A stretch of 64,000 nt of DNA, taken from positions 130,783,262 to 130,847,261 of the forward strand of contig CM039462.1 in NCBI GenBank assembly GCA_022414725.1, read 5' to 3'. Made by a program: the position numbers and the translations under genes. Source of the stretch: Microglena sp. YARC. Taxonomy: Eukaryota > Chlorophyta > Chlorophyceae > Chlamydomonadales > Chlamydomonadaceae. The notes below the pieces were generated by a model, which saw only the letters and a list, made by a program, of their open reading frames with translations, made no database searches and had not been told where the DNA came from. Shown here piece by piece: positions 12,486 through 25,917 of this stretch. Numbering within the stretch: position 1 is the stretch's first letter; each line of letters opens with the position of its first letter.

Positions 12486-15276
12486 ACCTGTCCACCGAAA
12501 AGAGATTATGCTCGGCTGATGGTGGGTCGGCAGTGTCTGACCTTGTGCAACAATTGGCACTGCCATTAGGCCGGGTGTCGGAAAGGGGCTCGGCAAACAT
12601 TGTTTTAGCAGGAATTGTTGTTTCACTGTGTTACCCAAACGCGAAGGAAATGCCATCCATCGTGTACTGTTTGGGCTGAATAATTCATGCTCTAAGCAGT
12701 TTAAATCAAAGGAAGTGGGCGTGTTATAAGGTCAAAAGTGTACCTCAAGCTAGCATCAGAATTCCACAGGGGCTTGGTGGCAATTTAGAAAGATCAAGGT
12801 CTCTTACTTGCACTTGTTTCGGTTGGAGAATATCGGGAGATACCGGTAGTATCAGATCAATTTAGCATCAGACGTTCAAATGTGTCGGATGTTCCAGTGT
12901 GTCAGATATTCAGACATTCATATGTGTCCATATGTTCATGAAGATCCAGAATTAAAATATAAGATGTTTCCAGATGTCAGCATAGAAATTGGCAGATTTG
13001 GTATTGGGGATCCAGCATCCCCATTGGCTGATTGAGGAAAAGACACTGGATCCCAGAGCTCAGCAGCGGGGGCTAGGTAGGCCTCCCAGGCTGGGGAGAT
13101 CTGAGACCAGTATCTGAGGTGGATTCGAGGCCTAGTGCACAAGGAATATCTCTAGCCTGTAATAACTCTTCAGGGGCACGCGCCTGCGCCACCCTCTCAC
13201 ACCCACTACCCCCCCCTCTCTCACATCGGAATATTAATGGACAACTGAATGCGCCTTTTACCCCAGCCAATTTTCTGAGTGCTAACCCAAAACTGCTCAC
13301 ATATGCACCATCTCTGCCGTAACTTGCGGCACTCCCCCGATCCTCCACACCCCCACGAGACCCCGTACCCAAACCTCGCACCTCATGAGACCCCGCACAC
13401 TTGAACCGTGAAACCCGCAATGCACACCATCAACCATGCCCAACCCAACCGCGAAACGTGAACTCTGTTCGTCTACACGCTCTCCCCCTCTCCGATCGTC
13501 TACCCTCGATCTGGAGTGATCCAACCGAACAGGAAGCTCGTGCACGACATTATAAATACCATATTCCGAATGGCTTGATTAGCCTCCCCATCGGAAATGA
13601 GGTGAAAGCCCGAACTAATTCGAACACCAATCTCCGACCAACTTCGGCGCAGGAATATGTGCGAACGATTTTTCTTTTGCATTTATTCGAAGACCATGCC
13701 TTATAGCCCCCTCAATCTCAACTGGCGTCTCCCGAGCCCATCTGCGCAAAACCCCACTGAGGTAAAAAGATTCTCAGAGTTTAACTACGGTAATGTCATT
13801 TGGCCTACTACTGTTTATTTATTACCTGCGGGGCAGGGGCGGGGTGGGGCGGGCGGAGCGCGGCTAGCGCTCTCCCCAACACATCCAACACCACACCCAC
13901 CCCACCCCCATCTTAAGACACCCCACAAACACGGTTTGTTTCCTCCCCCCTACTTGGAAAGGGGCAACCCTACAGCTGCCCTCCCCCCACCCCCCCACCG
14001 CCACTGAACCACAGGGTGCTCCCCACGTTGAAACCTTCCCCTAGCGCGCCCCGTCGCTTCACCCTGTTCAAGGCCTCTCTCGCCCGCCAACAGAGAACAT
14101 TGGACAAAGGCAGAACAAAACCCGTGGCAACCGCGCGACGGTGAAAAGCCCCTGTCTAGGGTGCCCCCCCACCACCTCTCCCCCACGCGCCACTGAACGC
14201 ACGCCACAGGTGGACTCCCACCCCTTCACCCACCAGTCCTCCAATCGAAACAACCGCCCTAGCGTCCCCGGCCTCCCCTAAACCCAAAGCAAACAACACA
14301 TCCCGCCCAGACCAGGCAAATAAATGCCCAGAATGCCCCGAATCCAAGACTAACGACCCGTCCCAACCATGAATGGAACGAGGTTGGGACGTGCCCAGAG
14401 TGGGAGCACTACGTGATCCAAGTCAGAGGCCCCTACGAATCGCTTGGACTGCGAGCATCCCCATATGCGACACACATCACGCCATGACCGTACCGCCCAA
14501 TTACTTCAAGGCGTTATGCCGAACAGCGAGCCACCCAAAACGGAGAGAACGGCTGCATTCTCGCCCCCCAGTGACAAAGCAAATGCGCTGCACAATAGCT
14601 TGATCCCTAGTCAGACGCTTTATCACACCCGTCGCCCGCACCGCCTAAAAACAAAACAGCTGAGCGTCACCAAGCAAATTCCACACTTGAACACCCCGAC
14701 ACGTTGCCAAGTTGCCTAAATCAGGGTTGCCGTAGCGTAGGGGAGAGGGGCGGAACACACAAGCCCTCCCAGACTAGCGACCGCCGCTCCCCTAAAAGCA
14801 GAACTCCGATGCTCTCTTGGCCCCACAAGCAACCCCTACTGACCTTTCCCGATGGACATAGAGCAGTAAAGTCTGACGCCGCAGAGAAGAATCTGCATAC
14901 GCGAGGAGGATGCAGCTGGAGAAAGAAAAGTTGCGGCACTCAAACCGGAGTTGTCGAGGCCTCGCCCACCCCTGCCAACCGAGCGCCCGCAAACCCCTAC
15001 ACACCTGATCATCGCGCAGTGGAAATACGGATGTGTTAAATGACCTGAATTGACCTAATCTGCACTGATAGTGAACCAACAATTTGCACTGAGCGGAAAG
15101 AATCCGATACGAGCACCTCTCCCTCGAGCCTCACGCGTTCCTGTCAGTTCCCTCCCACCACCGAGTCGTTCCCGAGGCTTCATCTAGCGACGTATCTCAG
15201 TAGTACGCTCGAGCCACCAAACTGGAATGTTCCAGGCAGAGCGCGACTGCCACAGCCCAGTCCAAGGCCAGGATCC
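12486..15276. other. Unassigned, probably low-accuracy sequence
   Basis: No convincing gene, RNA or mobile element was recognised. A short reversed fragment of the G-rich minisatellite unit (CCACTGAACCACAGGGTG) lies near 14000, and the surrounding 13830-14240 is C-rich. Frames are short and none is recognisable. Confidence 0.5.
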
Positions 15277-18200
15277 TGTAGATAGCAGGCGGGAAACGGA
15301 CGGAAATAGTGTGTAGAAGGGGCGCGGCCCCGGACCTGTCACGCGGACTAGTCTAACGGCCCAGAATCCCAGAAAGGCCCAGTCCCGGAACATCACTCCC
15401 AAACATTCCCCATATGACCTCCGAGCAAGCCCTATTTTCTCGCCTAACTCTTCTCTATTCTCCACCCTTCCAGTCCCCTAAGGCAACAATAAATTCGCGA
15501 CCGACACAGTAAATCGTGTAAAGCCAGGATCCTGAGCGAGGCTGATGCTAGTTCCGCCCGACGAATGGAGCTGTGAAAGATGCCTGAATATCTTGAGGCG
15601 TGGGCAGCAAGAAACTGGACCCCCCTCCCACCCCACCCCCAGAGCCTCTCACTGCAGAAGGCCAACCACACAGCGGAAGAGTGCTAAACTGGACGGGCCT
15701 AGCTACCACCGTCAGCTCTGCTTACCGCCGCTCCCGCGCCCTGACGGAACCATCCCCGGCACAATCGTTCGTCTCCCACTTTTCTGAAAATTTCAACGAT
15801 CTTAGAGAAGTTTTCTGCATCGCTACGAAATAACTCTCCAGCTGCCCCACACCACCCAAATCCCGGCCACCTCACGCCAACCGCACCGCGCATCCTACTG
15901 GGTGCAACGCATGGAACATGCTCTACTTAGGCGTTCCGCGCCCCCCCCCACCCCTCCTCCCCATCTCCATCTGCAAATGAAGCGCTATGCATTCTCTCGC
16001 CCGCGACTCACCTACTGAAATAGCGATCCGATGTGCGACCAGGACCCGGCTCCTATTGCACATGTGAGATGCTGCCGGAAGGCCACATAGTGACAATGCA
16101 TGTTAGCCAGGCACTGAAGTGTAGATACGTGAAGTGCATGCATGTATGACATTTGGGCGATTATATCTAGGTGCCGATCGGGCTGGTGTCGCGGAGGGAC
16201 CATGGCGCTTGTGTCCGGTCTGGAATGCTAGTAGGTCTTGCCCATGTTTGATGGATGATGGAAACGTGCATACGAGGACAAATGTGACAACTGGTTCTCA
16301 GAGCGAGGAAGCGGACCCACCCGAGGTTCGTACATCCCATGAACCTTGGGGATGGTAGGGAGCCGAGCTCGTTTGCGAGTGCAGTGGATGGTCTAGTAGA
16401 TGGCATACAATGTTTTAGTTAGAAGGTAACTGCCACATATCCTAGGGGTCTGCTCACATTATCCATGCAAGCCCAAATTCACCGGGTATCTGGAGGGACA
16501 CATGCAATGACCCTCTTACTTCACTTATGGAACGAGGCCATGTTATGCTATAGGCCATGGGCCGGCCTTCGTGCGACCCGGCACCCCCCGCCTGCCCTCT
16601 CCGTGCCCCCTCTCCCCCTTATCACCCAGCAAAGCGGACACGGAGCAAAATTCTGTTCTCATACTGCTTGTTCGTCGATGGGATATAACTATGCACTCGA
16701 CTAGCGCCAGATGTGATAACAGGCCGGGCAACTGGGAAGACGCAATCATACATTAGTTAATGCCTGGATTGCACTCTGGTGGAATCATACTGTACTCTGC
16801 AGGCGCGATCCTCAAGCCATATGAAAAAAAGTATATGCGTGTGCGGAAGGCATCTTGGTAAGTTGATGAAAGAGGGTGGTTATGGTGTACACACCGGTGG
16901 CACTGCAAATTGTTTTGACTTTGTTTGGAGGGTTTTTTACGTTTCTTGTCTCGAGGCCACAGGCACGCCCACACCACAACACAGTCTACTTCTGACGATT
17001 TCAGAGCACAGCACAGTTCGTAGGCAAAACACCAGCAGCCAGCAGAGGACTTGCATGCCACAACCATTGCATGTAGCAGCACAAATTCAGCCGAGACAGC
17101 ACAGGCACGCCATAGATGCGGCTTTCGCAAGTGCGGCATCGATAGCCGAACGGGAAGCGCAGCACTAAGCAAGTGATTCGGATGCGGAGCGGAACATATG
17201 CGCAGCAGCCACAGTTTTTAGACATCGGCGTGTCGTTGTTACTCCAGGGTGGGCTAATCGTGGGCTAACAATACAGGGGGTTTAGGTGGCGGATGGAGGC
17301 GTGTAGGTGAGAGGACAGAACCAACACTCTCTCTCTTTACACCACACCACCACACACACATCCTATGGTACTGTCGTGCCACACCATCATTCACTATCGC
17401 ATCCACCCAACTCACCCCACCACACCTAACACTCCAAGTGCTTATTAAACCCAGATTAGTTCCATTGCTAAAAGCTTGGTTCTGGCCTCTATACCTCCCC
17501 CACCCCTCTCCCACTTGTTAACGGGTTTGAGCCCAGAAATAGCCCAACCTGGGTCGCTTTCCCCACCTCTCCCCAGGTCTAGTCGAAGTAGTGGAGTCAC
17601 AATTAGGCCGCCCCTTAAATCATTGTTAGCCCGACCGGATTAGTAACCCCCCACCCTGTTGAAACAAGTAACAACAGATGTGATCCAGACTGTGACTGAG
17701 CCTAGTGTGGGCTGATCTTGGTGCCCTGCCCTGGTGTGGTGTGGCTGAACAAGGGTAGCCTGCATCTCTCGTGCCCTGCAATTCGCTAGGACCCTAGAGC
17801 TTACTGTGTTGCATGAATTGTGTAAGACAGGATAGGCTGAACTGTGCCCTGCTGTGTTGTGCTTGAAACTGCTGCTGTGCCTCGAAATGTGCTGCTGTGT
17901 TTGTGCTGCTGTGATCTAAAGGAAACTAAAAAACTGTGAAACAACGGGATGCGAAGAGAACATGTACGTGTAACAAAATCTTAAAACTTACAATGGCTTT
18001 CGATACTTTTTTTCATTTTGAGGATGCCTGCAGGTAAGTATGATCAAAGACCCCATGCCTTAATAATGATTGATTGCGTCTCCCTAGTGCCCCCTGTATA
18101 CACATCTGCGCTAGTCTGAGTCCCATGTTATACCAAGAGGAGAGAGAAAGATTTTGTGTGTTTGTGGGTGATAGGGGGGGGGGGGGGGGGGGGGGGGGTG

Positions 18201-18480
18201 GGGTGGCCTGCATGTTTTTCTGCTGTTTAAGTTGTCCATAAGTTTCTTGACCGCTGATTTCACTGTGAAGACTTATTATTACACAACCATCATCCGCGGT
18301 GGCACATCCAGAGGTGACGGCCGGCGTGGGCCGGCTTTGTCTGGCAAAGAGTTTTTGCTTTTGCAGAAAGCATTGCCAACCGCAGCCTGCCGCCATGCCA
18401 AAGGCACTCACCCAGGTATAGTTCTTGTGTTAAGGACTAGGGGTGCATCTGTGTTTCAGAAGATGGGGGGGGCAGCTGGC
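15277..18480. repeat. Noisy second copy of 4533-6560
   Basis: 15277-15600 matches 4533-4810, and 17280-18480 matches 5635-6560, in the same order and orientation. Single-base insertions and substitutions are scattered throughout; for example AGGCGGGAAACGGA and GACTAGTC are kept while intervening bases change. The middle (15600-17250) matches only in small islands such as CATGCATG near 16140. The indel-rich divergence looks more like uncorrected long-read sequence than an old duplication. Confidence 0.7.
18180..18198. repeat. Poly-G run
   Basis: Near-pure G tract matching the shorter G run at about 6312-6328 in the cleaner copy. Confidence 0.8.
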
Positions 18481-20850
18481 TTCAGTTGAACTGTGGTCAG
18501 TGTGGTTGGATGGGGGGGTGGGGGGGGCAGCTGTGCTTCAGTGCCCACCTGTGGCTCAGTGGAGGTTGGGCGGCGATGGGGGGGGCAGCTGAGTGTTCAG
18601 GCACCTGTGGTTCAGTGGGGTGGGGTGCGGGTGGGGGCAACTGTGGTTCAGTGCCCTGTGGTTCAGTGGAGTGGGGCGGATGGGGGGGCAGCTGAGGTTC
18701 AGTGCACCTGTCTGTTCAGCTGTGCCTTCAGTGCACCTGGTGGGGTGTGTGGGGCAGCTGAGGGTTTCAGTGACACCTGTGGTTCAAAAAAGTGGGTGGG
18801 GGGTGGGGGGGCAGCTGTTGCTTCAGTGCACCTGTGTCAGTGGGTTGGGTGGGTAGTGGGGGGGGCAGCTGTGCTTCATTGCACCTTGTGGTTCAGTGGG
18901 GTTGGGGGAGGGGTGGGGGGCAGCTGAGTTCAGTGGGTGGGGGTTGGGGGGGCAACTGTGTTCAGTGTGGTTGGGGGAGGGGTGGGGGGGCAGCTGTGGT
19001 TCAGTGCACCTGTGGTTCAGTTGGGTGGGGCGGTATTGGGGGGGCAGCTGGGTTCAGTGCACCTGTGGTTCAGTGGGTGGGGTGTGGGGGGCAGCTGTGC
19101 TTTCAGTGCACCTGTGGTTCAGTGGGGTGGGGGGCGAGTGGGGGGGGCAGCTGTGCTCAGTGCACCTGTGGTCCAGTGGGGTGGGGCTGGTTTGTGGGGG
19201 GGGGGGGGGCAGCTGTTCAGTGCACTGTGGTTTCAGTGGGGTGGGGGGGGTGGGGTGGGCAGCTGTGCTTCAGATGCCACCTGTGGTTCAGTGGGTGGGG
19301 TGTGTGTGTGGGGGGGGGGGAGCAGCTGAGGTTAGTGCACCTTGTGGTTTCAGTGGGGTGGGGGGGGGCAGCTGTGGTTCGAGTGGGTGGAGGGATGGTG
19401 GTGGGTGGGCACCTGCTGCGTTTCAGTGCACCTGTGGTTCAGTGGGGTGGGCGTGAGGGGGCGCACCTGTGGTCAGTGGGTGGGGGGGGGGGTGGGCGGG
19501 CCAGGCTGTGCTTCCAGTGCACCTGTGTTCAGTGGGGTTGGGTGAAGGCGGTGGGGGGGCAGCTGTGCGCCCAGTGCACCTGTTGGTCAGTCGGGTTGGG
19601 TGGGGGGTCGGGGGGGCAGCTGTGCTTCAGTACACCTATGTTCAGTGGGTTGGGGGGGGTGGGGGGGACAAGCTGTGCTTCAGTGCACCTGTGGCTCAGT
19701 GGGGGTTGGGTTGGGGGGGGGACAGCTGTGCTTTCAGTGCACCTGTTGGCTCAGTGGGGTTGGGTGGGTTGTGGGGGCAGCTGTGCGTCAGCTGCACCTG
19801 TGGTTTAGTGGGTTTGGGTGTGGGGTGGGGGGGCAGCTGCTGCTTCAGTGCACCTTTGTTCCAGTGGTTGGGGGAGGGGTGGGGGGGCAGCTGGGTTCAG
19901 TGGGGTGGGGGTGGGGGGCAACTGTGGTTCAGTGGGGTTGGTGGGAGGGGGTGGGGGCAGCTGTGGTTCAGTGTAGGGGGGGGTGGGCAGCTGAGGTTCA
20001 TGCACCTGTGCGTTCAGTGGGGTGGGGGAGGGGTGGGGGGGGCGCTGACGGTTCAGTGCACCTGTGGTTCAGTAGGGCGTGGGAGTGGGGGGGGGCAGCT
20101 GAGGTTCAGTGCACCTGTGGTTCAGTGGGGGGTGGGGGGGGTGGGGGGGGGCAGCTGTTGCTTACAGTGCACCTGTGGTTCAGTGGGGTGGGGGGGGGGG
20201 GGGCAGCTGTGGTTCAGTGCACCTGTGAGTTCAGTAGGGTCGGGGGGATGGGGGGCGGCAGCTGAGGTTCAGTGCACCTGTGGTTCAGTGGAGTGGGGGT
20301 GAGTTCAGGGTGGTGGGGGTTGGGGGGGGGGGCCAGCTGAGCGTTCAGTGCACCTGTGGTTCAGTCAGGTGGGTGGAGTGTGTGTGGGGGGGTGGGGTGG
20401 GCAGCTTGCTTCACTGCACCTGTGGTTCAGTGCGGGTGGGGGGCAAGCTGTGCTTCAGAGCACCTGTGCGTTTCAGTGGAGTGGGGGGGGGGGGGGAGGG
20501 GGGGGGGGGGTCCGGGGGCAGCTGATGCGTTCAGTGCACCTGTGCGTTCAGTGGGGGGGGGGGGGCACCTGTGGTTCAGTGGGGTGGGGGGGGGTGGGGG
20601 GGCAGCTGTGCTTCAGTGGGGCGGTGGGGGAGGGGGTGGGGGGCAGCTGTGCTGTGTGGTTCAGTGGGGTGGGGGTGGGCGAGGGCACTGAGGTTCAGTG
20701 CACCTGTGGTTTCAGTCGGAGTGGGGGTGGGGTGGGGGGCAGCTGTGGTTCAGTTGGGGGGGGATGGTGGGCGGCAGCTGTTTGTTCAGTGCACATGTGG
20801 CTTAGTGGGGGGGGGGGGGGGGGGGGGGGCAGCAGCTGTGATTCAGGGGA
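18480..20850. repeat. G-rich minisatellite, block 2
   Basis: Same unit as 6545-11468 (CAGCTG, TTCAGTGCACCTGTGGTTCAGT, G run) and clearer than the end of block 1. It ends at about 20850, where non-repetitive flanking DNA begins. Blocks 1 and 2 may be the two ends of one array. Confidence 0.85.
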
Positions 20851-22850
20851 CCTGCATAAATGCTGCAAATAACAGCCTAGAATTAAAGCCGATGCTTCAT
20901 ACTAGCCCCGTTCACTTCACCTATTATCGGCCTCCAATTTTGCGAAGGGACATGCTATGTATGACTTGTTTGTACCTAGCTTAGAGAAGACTACTACAGT
21001 CCATTGACTACCCGCAGCAAAACCGAATTATATCTACGTTCGGGGGAGTAGACTTGAACCTTCTGGATTTTTGACTTGTTTGACCAGAAGTCTGTGCATT
21101 ATCATTCTTGAACTTTCACTTGGTTCGACATGGCTCCAGACTGCAATTTGGTTGCTCGCTGTCGAGCGCATTAAAAACAAACTTAAAAGTTGGCTAAAGT
21201 GTTTATGAATACGTTACCAAAACAATTAATCTACCGGTTATTACTTGTAGCATTCATATCTACTGGAGACAGATTGCCCTTTGTGGCTATATGGTAGCAG
21301 CTGGTTCTAGGGTCTAGTCAGCCTTCCCGGATTTCCCAGTCCTTCCCGTAGCCTGGAGCTAGCTATTGAGTCTGAATGTTGACATGATAGGCATCTCCAC
21401 TTACAGCTGCAACCTTCGCGGGGTTAGCCCGAGTGGGCAGGCTAATGGAGCTGGCAGGAAACTGCAACAAGTATCCAACACAATTGGAACATTGGAAAGA
21501 GACGGGTAGGTGTCGCCAATCCTTTCTGAGCGATTCTAGGATAAACAAGGGTAAGCTTCGGCATGCCTTCCACTTCTGGATTTCACATTCCCAGATGGAG
21601 ATGTTGAGATCGACAAGAACCATTTTCTATCAGATTGGATCAGGTTTTTGATTATTTCCTCTCGAGGGGAACTCCGATAGGGAAGTCCATAACGATAGAT
21701 TTAAGGGGGCAACATGTATTCAAGTGCCTACGTTAAGTTCAAGCTGTATTATAGACTTAAATCAGCGTATGCAACCTCCCTTCTCGCAATTAGTTAATAG
21801 CAAGGAGCACCGACTATAAATAAACGCAGAGTATTGCAAACTGTATTTAACGGCTAAACCTTTGCGTCAGTACTGCTATGAGTACTTGGAGCACGACAGA
21901 GACAAAAGGAGACAGAGATTAGAAAGAGAGACGAATCAAAGCCTGGGGGCGTATTTACATCGTGAGGAAATTTCAATGTATGGTACACAGTTATAATTAA
22001 AATATTGATGACATTTATCCTAGATATGGGTGTAGGTAATACCCAACTAAGCTAGAAGACATAGCAAGCATCGAATGCTCCGGGAAAGGTATAGTTTTGG
22101 GACTAAAGCATGGGCTGATTCTCTGGGTCGTGTTTTAGAAACACTTCTATGGCATAGTTAGTGAGCCCCAGCGTTGGAGTTAATATACCATTGGGCACAT
22201 GGCAGCATGTGAGGCCCCCGGCGACTGATAGCGCTTGGGTACGCGGGCTCCAGCCCTGAGCACCCGCACTGCATGCGTGTGGCAAAAGCATTCGCTGAGA
22301 CGCTACCGCACTGTGGGCGGACTTCGAGTGCGCAAGTTGCGCCAGGAGCACCGCCCTCTGAGCGGCGAGGGCATCATGGTCTATCATCAAAGATCGCCGA
22401 GGGGGAAAGCCCATAATGCTGCAGGCATTGCTTGGGGGATTGATTGGGGGCCGCGAGTTAGATGCATGCATGATTGACAGAACGGCTACGGGGCAGCGCA
22501 ATGAGGAGCGAAAGTTAGATGCATGCATGCATGTATTGATAGGACGGCTGCCGAGGCAGCGTAATGAGGAGGAAAGCGCCAGGGCGCATTTGTCTTTACA
22601 TGCACGAACATTGGGAGAAACGGTTCAGAAGCAACGCGATGTAGCAGGAAATAGCCGGGAAAGAGCGCATCTTTCTTCGCATGCATACAATACAACTCGC
22701 AAAGTCACTTAACGGCCTGCACGAATTGACCGCATCGCGCACTTGCCATTGCCTTGTTCAAAATGTCCAGAAGCAGAAATCGGGTGAAAAAGTGTAAAAG
22801 CTTCTCCCCTAGAATAGGCCCCCAACCCCCCCCTCCGACGCCTTAAACTC
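20851..22850. other. Intergenic DNA, nothing recognised
   Basis: Non-repetitive, with near-average composition. The longest frame (22103-22528, minus) has no recognisable motif. The only structure seen is the short tandem duplication at about 22455-22572. Confidence 0.6.
22455..22572. repeat. Tandem duplication of about 58 bp
   Basis: Two adjacent copies of GTTAGATGCATGCATG...GGACGGCT...GCAGCGCAATGAGGAG. Both include CATGCATG, like the minisatellite at 4960-5640. Confidence 0.75.
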
Positions 22851-23063
22851 CCGTGACCCTAATGCGCTTTTTTCAGTTGCTGGAGCATTTGTTGGGAAAG
22901 GAAGCTGCACAGTTTCTCACTCTATCGTCGACCGGCGCTTCTGAGTGCTGTCGACTTGTACCGCAGGGCGGGCGGAGGCCCCTCGCCCCCCGGGGAGCAG
23001 GAGTCCGGAGGGAGGAGTCCGGACGCGATGGGGGGGCGGCGTCCCACAGTCTGGCCCCTTTGT

Positions 23064-24165
23064 AGATCCGAGAGTCGCTGCCGCCTGGGCGACAGGTCAG
23101 CAAAATATGAAACCAAAGACCCAACTGCCTGCAGGCATGCCTGGGCCAAAATGGCTAGCATCTGAGACCGTCGTCCCGAGGGGAGGACCACCCCCGTGGC
23201 CACGTCAGCGACAGGTCTCAAAGACACCGGCTTCATGCATTATAGCAGTGCAAAGCAGCGCAGGGAATGAACGGGTGGTCGGCGCAGGAAAATTCGGGCA
23301 CCACTCAAGCCGGGTAACCTTGGACGGGTGCGGGTGGCAGGTGGGGTGGTCGGCAGCAGACAGGCCAATAATCGTTCTGTGGCTGCGCCGAGAAATCGAG
23401 ATCCCAGGCTGGCTGCCACCTGGGCGACAGTCGGCAAGATATGGAACCAAAACCAAGCGGCTAGGCCAAAAGGCGACCACCCCGTGGCCACGTCAGCGAC
23501 AGGTCTCGACCCCCGTGGCCACGTCAGCGACAGGTGTCGGAAAATCGAGATCCGAAAACGGGTTATCCTGAAACCACTGCCCCTGGCCACGTCAGCGAAT
23601 GGCAGCCAGCGAGCGGGCAAGAGTGCGTGAGAGCGCAGGAGAAGGCCAACGGAATGCTGCGACAGGGGGAGATGCATGCGAAGTTATTGGCAGTGGCAGC
23701 GAAATTTGTGGGAAAGAGTTTGGGCAGATGGACAAAGGGAGGCTACACCGTTGAATATCGGGGGACTCAGGCAGCGAGCACCGAAAATAGCAGAAGTGCG
23801 AAGAAAAATTCGGGTATCAGAACGGCTAGGCTCAGGAAATGCAAGAGAATTCCACGCAGGAGCAGTGAGGAGGAGTCGAAAACGACACCGGCTTCATGCA
23901 TTATAGCAGTGCAAAGCAGCGCAGGGAATGAACGGGTGGTCGGCGCAGGAAAATTCGGGCACCACTCAAGCCGGGTAACCTTGGACGGGTGCGGGTGCAG
24001 GTGGGTGGACGGCAGCAGACAGGCAATCGTTCCCGTGGCTGCGCCGAGAAATCGAGACCCCAGACTGGCTGCCACCTGGGCGACAGGTCGGCAAGATATG
24101 GAACCAAAACCCCAAGTGGCTAGGCCAAAAGGCGCCGACCACGCGCCGCGCACGCGCTATACCGC
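23064..24165. repeat. Partial copy of the 1.82 kb unit
   Basis: From 23064 the sequence follows the unit at 1-4532, including an empty MITE site near 23155-23165 (CTAGCATCTGA followed by CCGTCG). The segment around GACACCGGCTTCATGC occurs twice, 661 bp apart (23223 and 23884), so this locus has its own internal duplication. No MITE copy is present. Confidence 0.85.
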
Positions 24166-24184
24166 TGACGCTCTTACTTCGCTC

Positions 24185-24380
24185 TACTTTAAATATACTG
24201 ATAAAGATATCAAATATAAAGATATAAAAAGATATATAAAGATATCATATATATATATAAGGTATCATATATATATATAAGATATCATATATATATAAAG
24301 ACATCATATATATATAAAGAAATCATGGTCGTGGTCGTGGTGGTCGTGGTGGTCGTGGTGGTCGTGGTGGTCGTGGTGTT
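24185..24380. repeat. AT-rich repeat followed by (GTCGTGGTG)n
   Basis: Units of ATATCATATATATATATAAG up to about 24320, then about six GTCGTGGTG units to 24378. Downstream (24400-24480) short CGCCCAGCCAATTC repeats follow. Confidence 0.85.
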
Positions 24381-24767
24381 GTCATCGGCGTAACCGACTT
24401 AACCGACTTCCGCCCAGCCATTTCCCGCCCAGCCAATTCCCGCTTAGCCAATTCACGCTTTTAATTCCTCCTACTTCAACTTCTGCCTGATTGACCTCCT
24501 GCGAATTCTGCCTTATGCAACCTTCGCTTCCTGCGTATTCTACCTGTTGCGCATCCCGCCCGATTTCTCCTTTTCCCGCCTGAGTTCATCCACCTGATTT
24601 CGGTAGCGCTACAGTTTCATCTTCCTACACAAGCTTTTCCCCCTGCATCTCTGCAAGACCTTTCCCTTGCCGTCAAGAGACCTGTCGCTGCGCACAACGG
24701 GAGGTGACGTGGTGAGTCAGCGGACCTGTCAGAAATGTCCGAATTGCATCCATCCCATGTCACAAAC

Positions 24768-25000
24768 TTGACTGCAAATTCTTCCCACTGTATTGAGAAC
24801 ATGTCGCTCGTCGCATTGTGGCATAGCAAGTACGCATCAAAGTTGACCGAATGAAAAATCTCGCTGAGCATTCTCGCCCTAACTTGACCGAACCATCTCA
24901 AATCAGCAACTTGACTGTAAATTTCTTCCCACTGCATCGAGAAACATGTCGTCGCTGTGCGTTGTGCTATAGCGAGCACGCCGAAAAGTTGAAATGGATG
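24768..25000. repeat. Two-copy tandem duplication, 143 bp apart
   Basis: TTGACTGCAAATTCTTCCCA and TTGACTGTAAATTTCTTCCC head two similar segments. On the minus strand both copies read FSMQWEE / FSIQWEE within one open frame (24617-25018), so this may be a duplicated short exon. The product is not recognised. Confidence 0.55.
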
Positions 25001-25494
25001 ACCTAGCGATGTTTCCAAGTCCCAGATCGAGTTGACTTCGGGAGCAGTTGCGGTGAACAGGATTGTTCTTCGGCCGAACTGAATACATGCTCGCTAAGAA
25101 GAAGCTTTAGTTATATACAGTTGCGATTGCGCAGGTTCAGCCTTTTCAGTGGGGTCGACTATCAATCACAGCTGAGGTGGCAGGGAAGCAGGTTCCGATG
25201 CTTTTAGCGGAGTCGATGATGCGCAAACGTTGTCGATGCTTATCGTCCCGTTTGCCTTTCAGCTATGGCAAAGCCCACAGCTGAAGTGGAGGGGGGCAGA
25301 TATGGAGTATGTGTGTGCTGGTGGGTGCGTGTAGGAGGGAGGGGAAGGATGAAGAGTGGGGAGAGGTGGGGGCTGGTGGGATGGCTGGGGTGGGGGAAGG
25401 GGATGGAGTCAGGAAATATGTCAGGAAGATTAAGGGAGTATGTTTGTGGGCGGGGGTACATGGTTGGGGTGGGGGTGGAGATAGATGGGTGGGT

Positions 25495-25495
<1 letters not shown>

Positions 25496-25534
<39 letters not shown>

Positions 25535-25549
25535 CGGGGGGGGGGGGGC
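25496..25549. repeat. Poly-G tract
   Basis: Near-pure G run of about 50 nt. A second shorter run is at 25826-25857. Between and after them TGTGGCCA-containing segments recur at about 25680, 25792 and 25873. Confidence 0.85.
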
Positions 25550-25917
25550 GGCGGAGTACGGTGGTGTTTGTGTGCTTTGGTGCACGAGGGAGACCATCGC
25601 AAGGGATATGCGTCCGTCAATGTTTTAAGTTGCATGTACTGCAGAGAAAAACCGTTTTGCAACCCAGCCCAAAACAGGTGTGGCCAACGGGAGGGAAGGG
25701 GGGAGGGGGCGGATAATGGTTTGGTGGTGGTGGTGTGTGAATGGGTGGGGGCTTCAAGTGTAAACCATTATGTAACCAGCCCCAAATAGGTGTGGCCAAA
25801 GGCCAAACGGGCACCGTACTATGATTGGGGGGGGGGGGGGGGGGGAGGGGGGGGGTCTTCGTGAGAGTAGATGTGGCCACCGGCCACACGGGCTACCGTG
25901 TATATATATATATATAT

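Noticed and set aside
11351..12679. Four long open frames crossing 11486-12485
   Set aside because: They are open only because they read through 1000 N.
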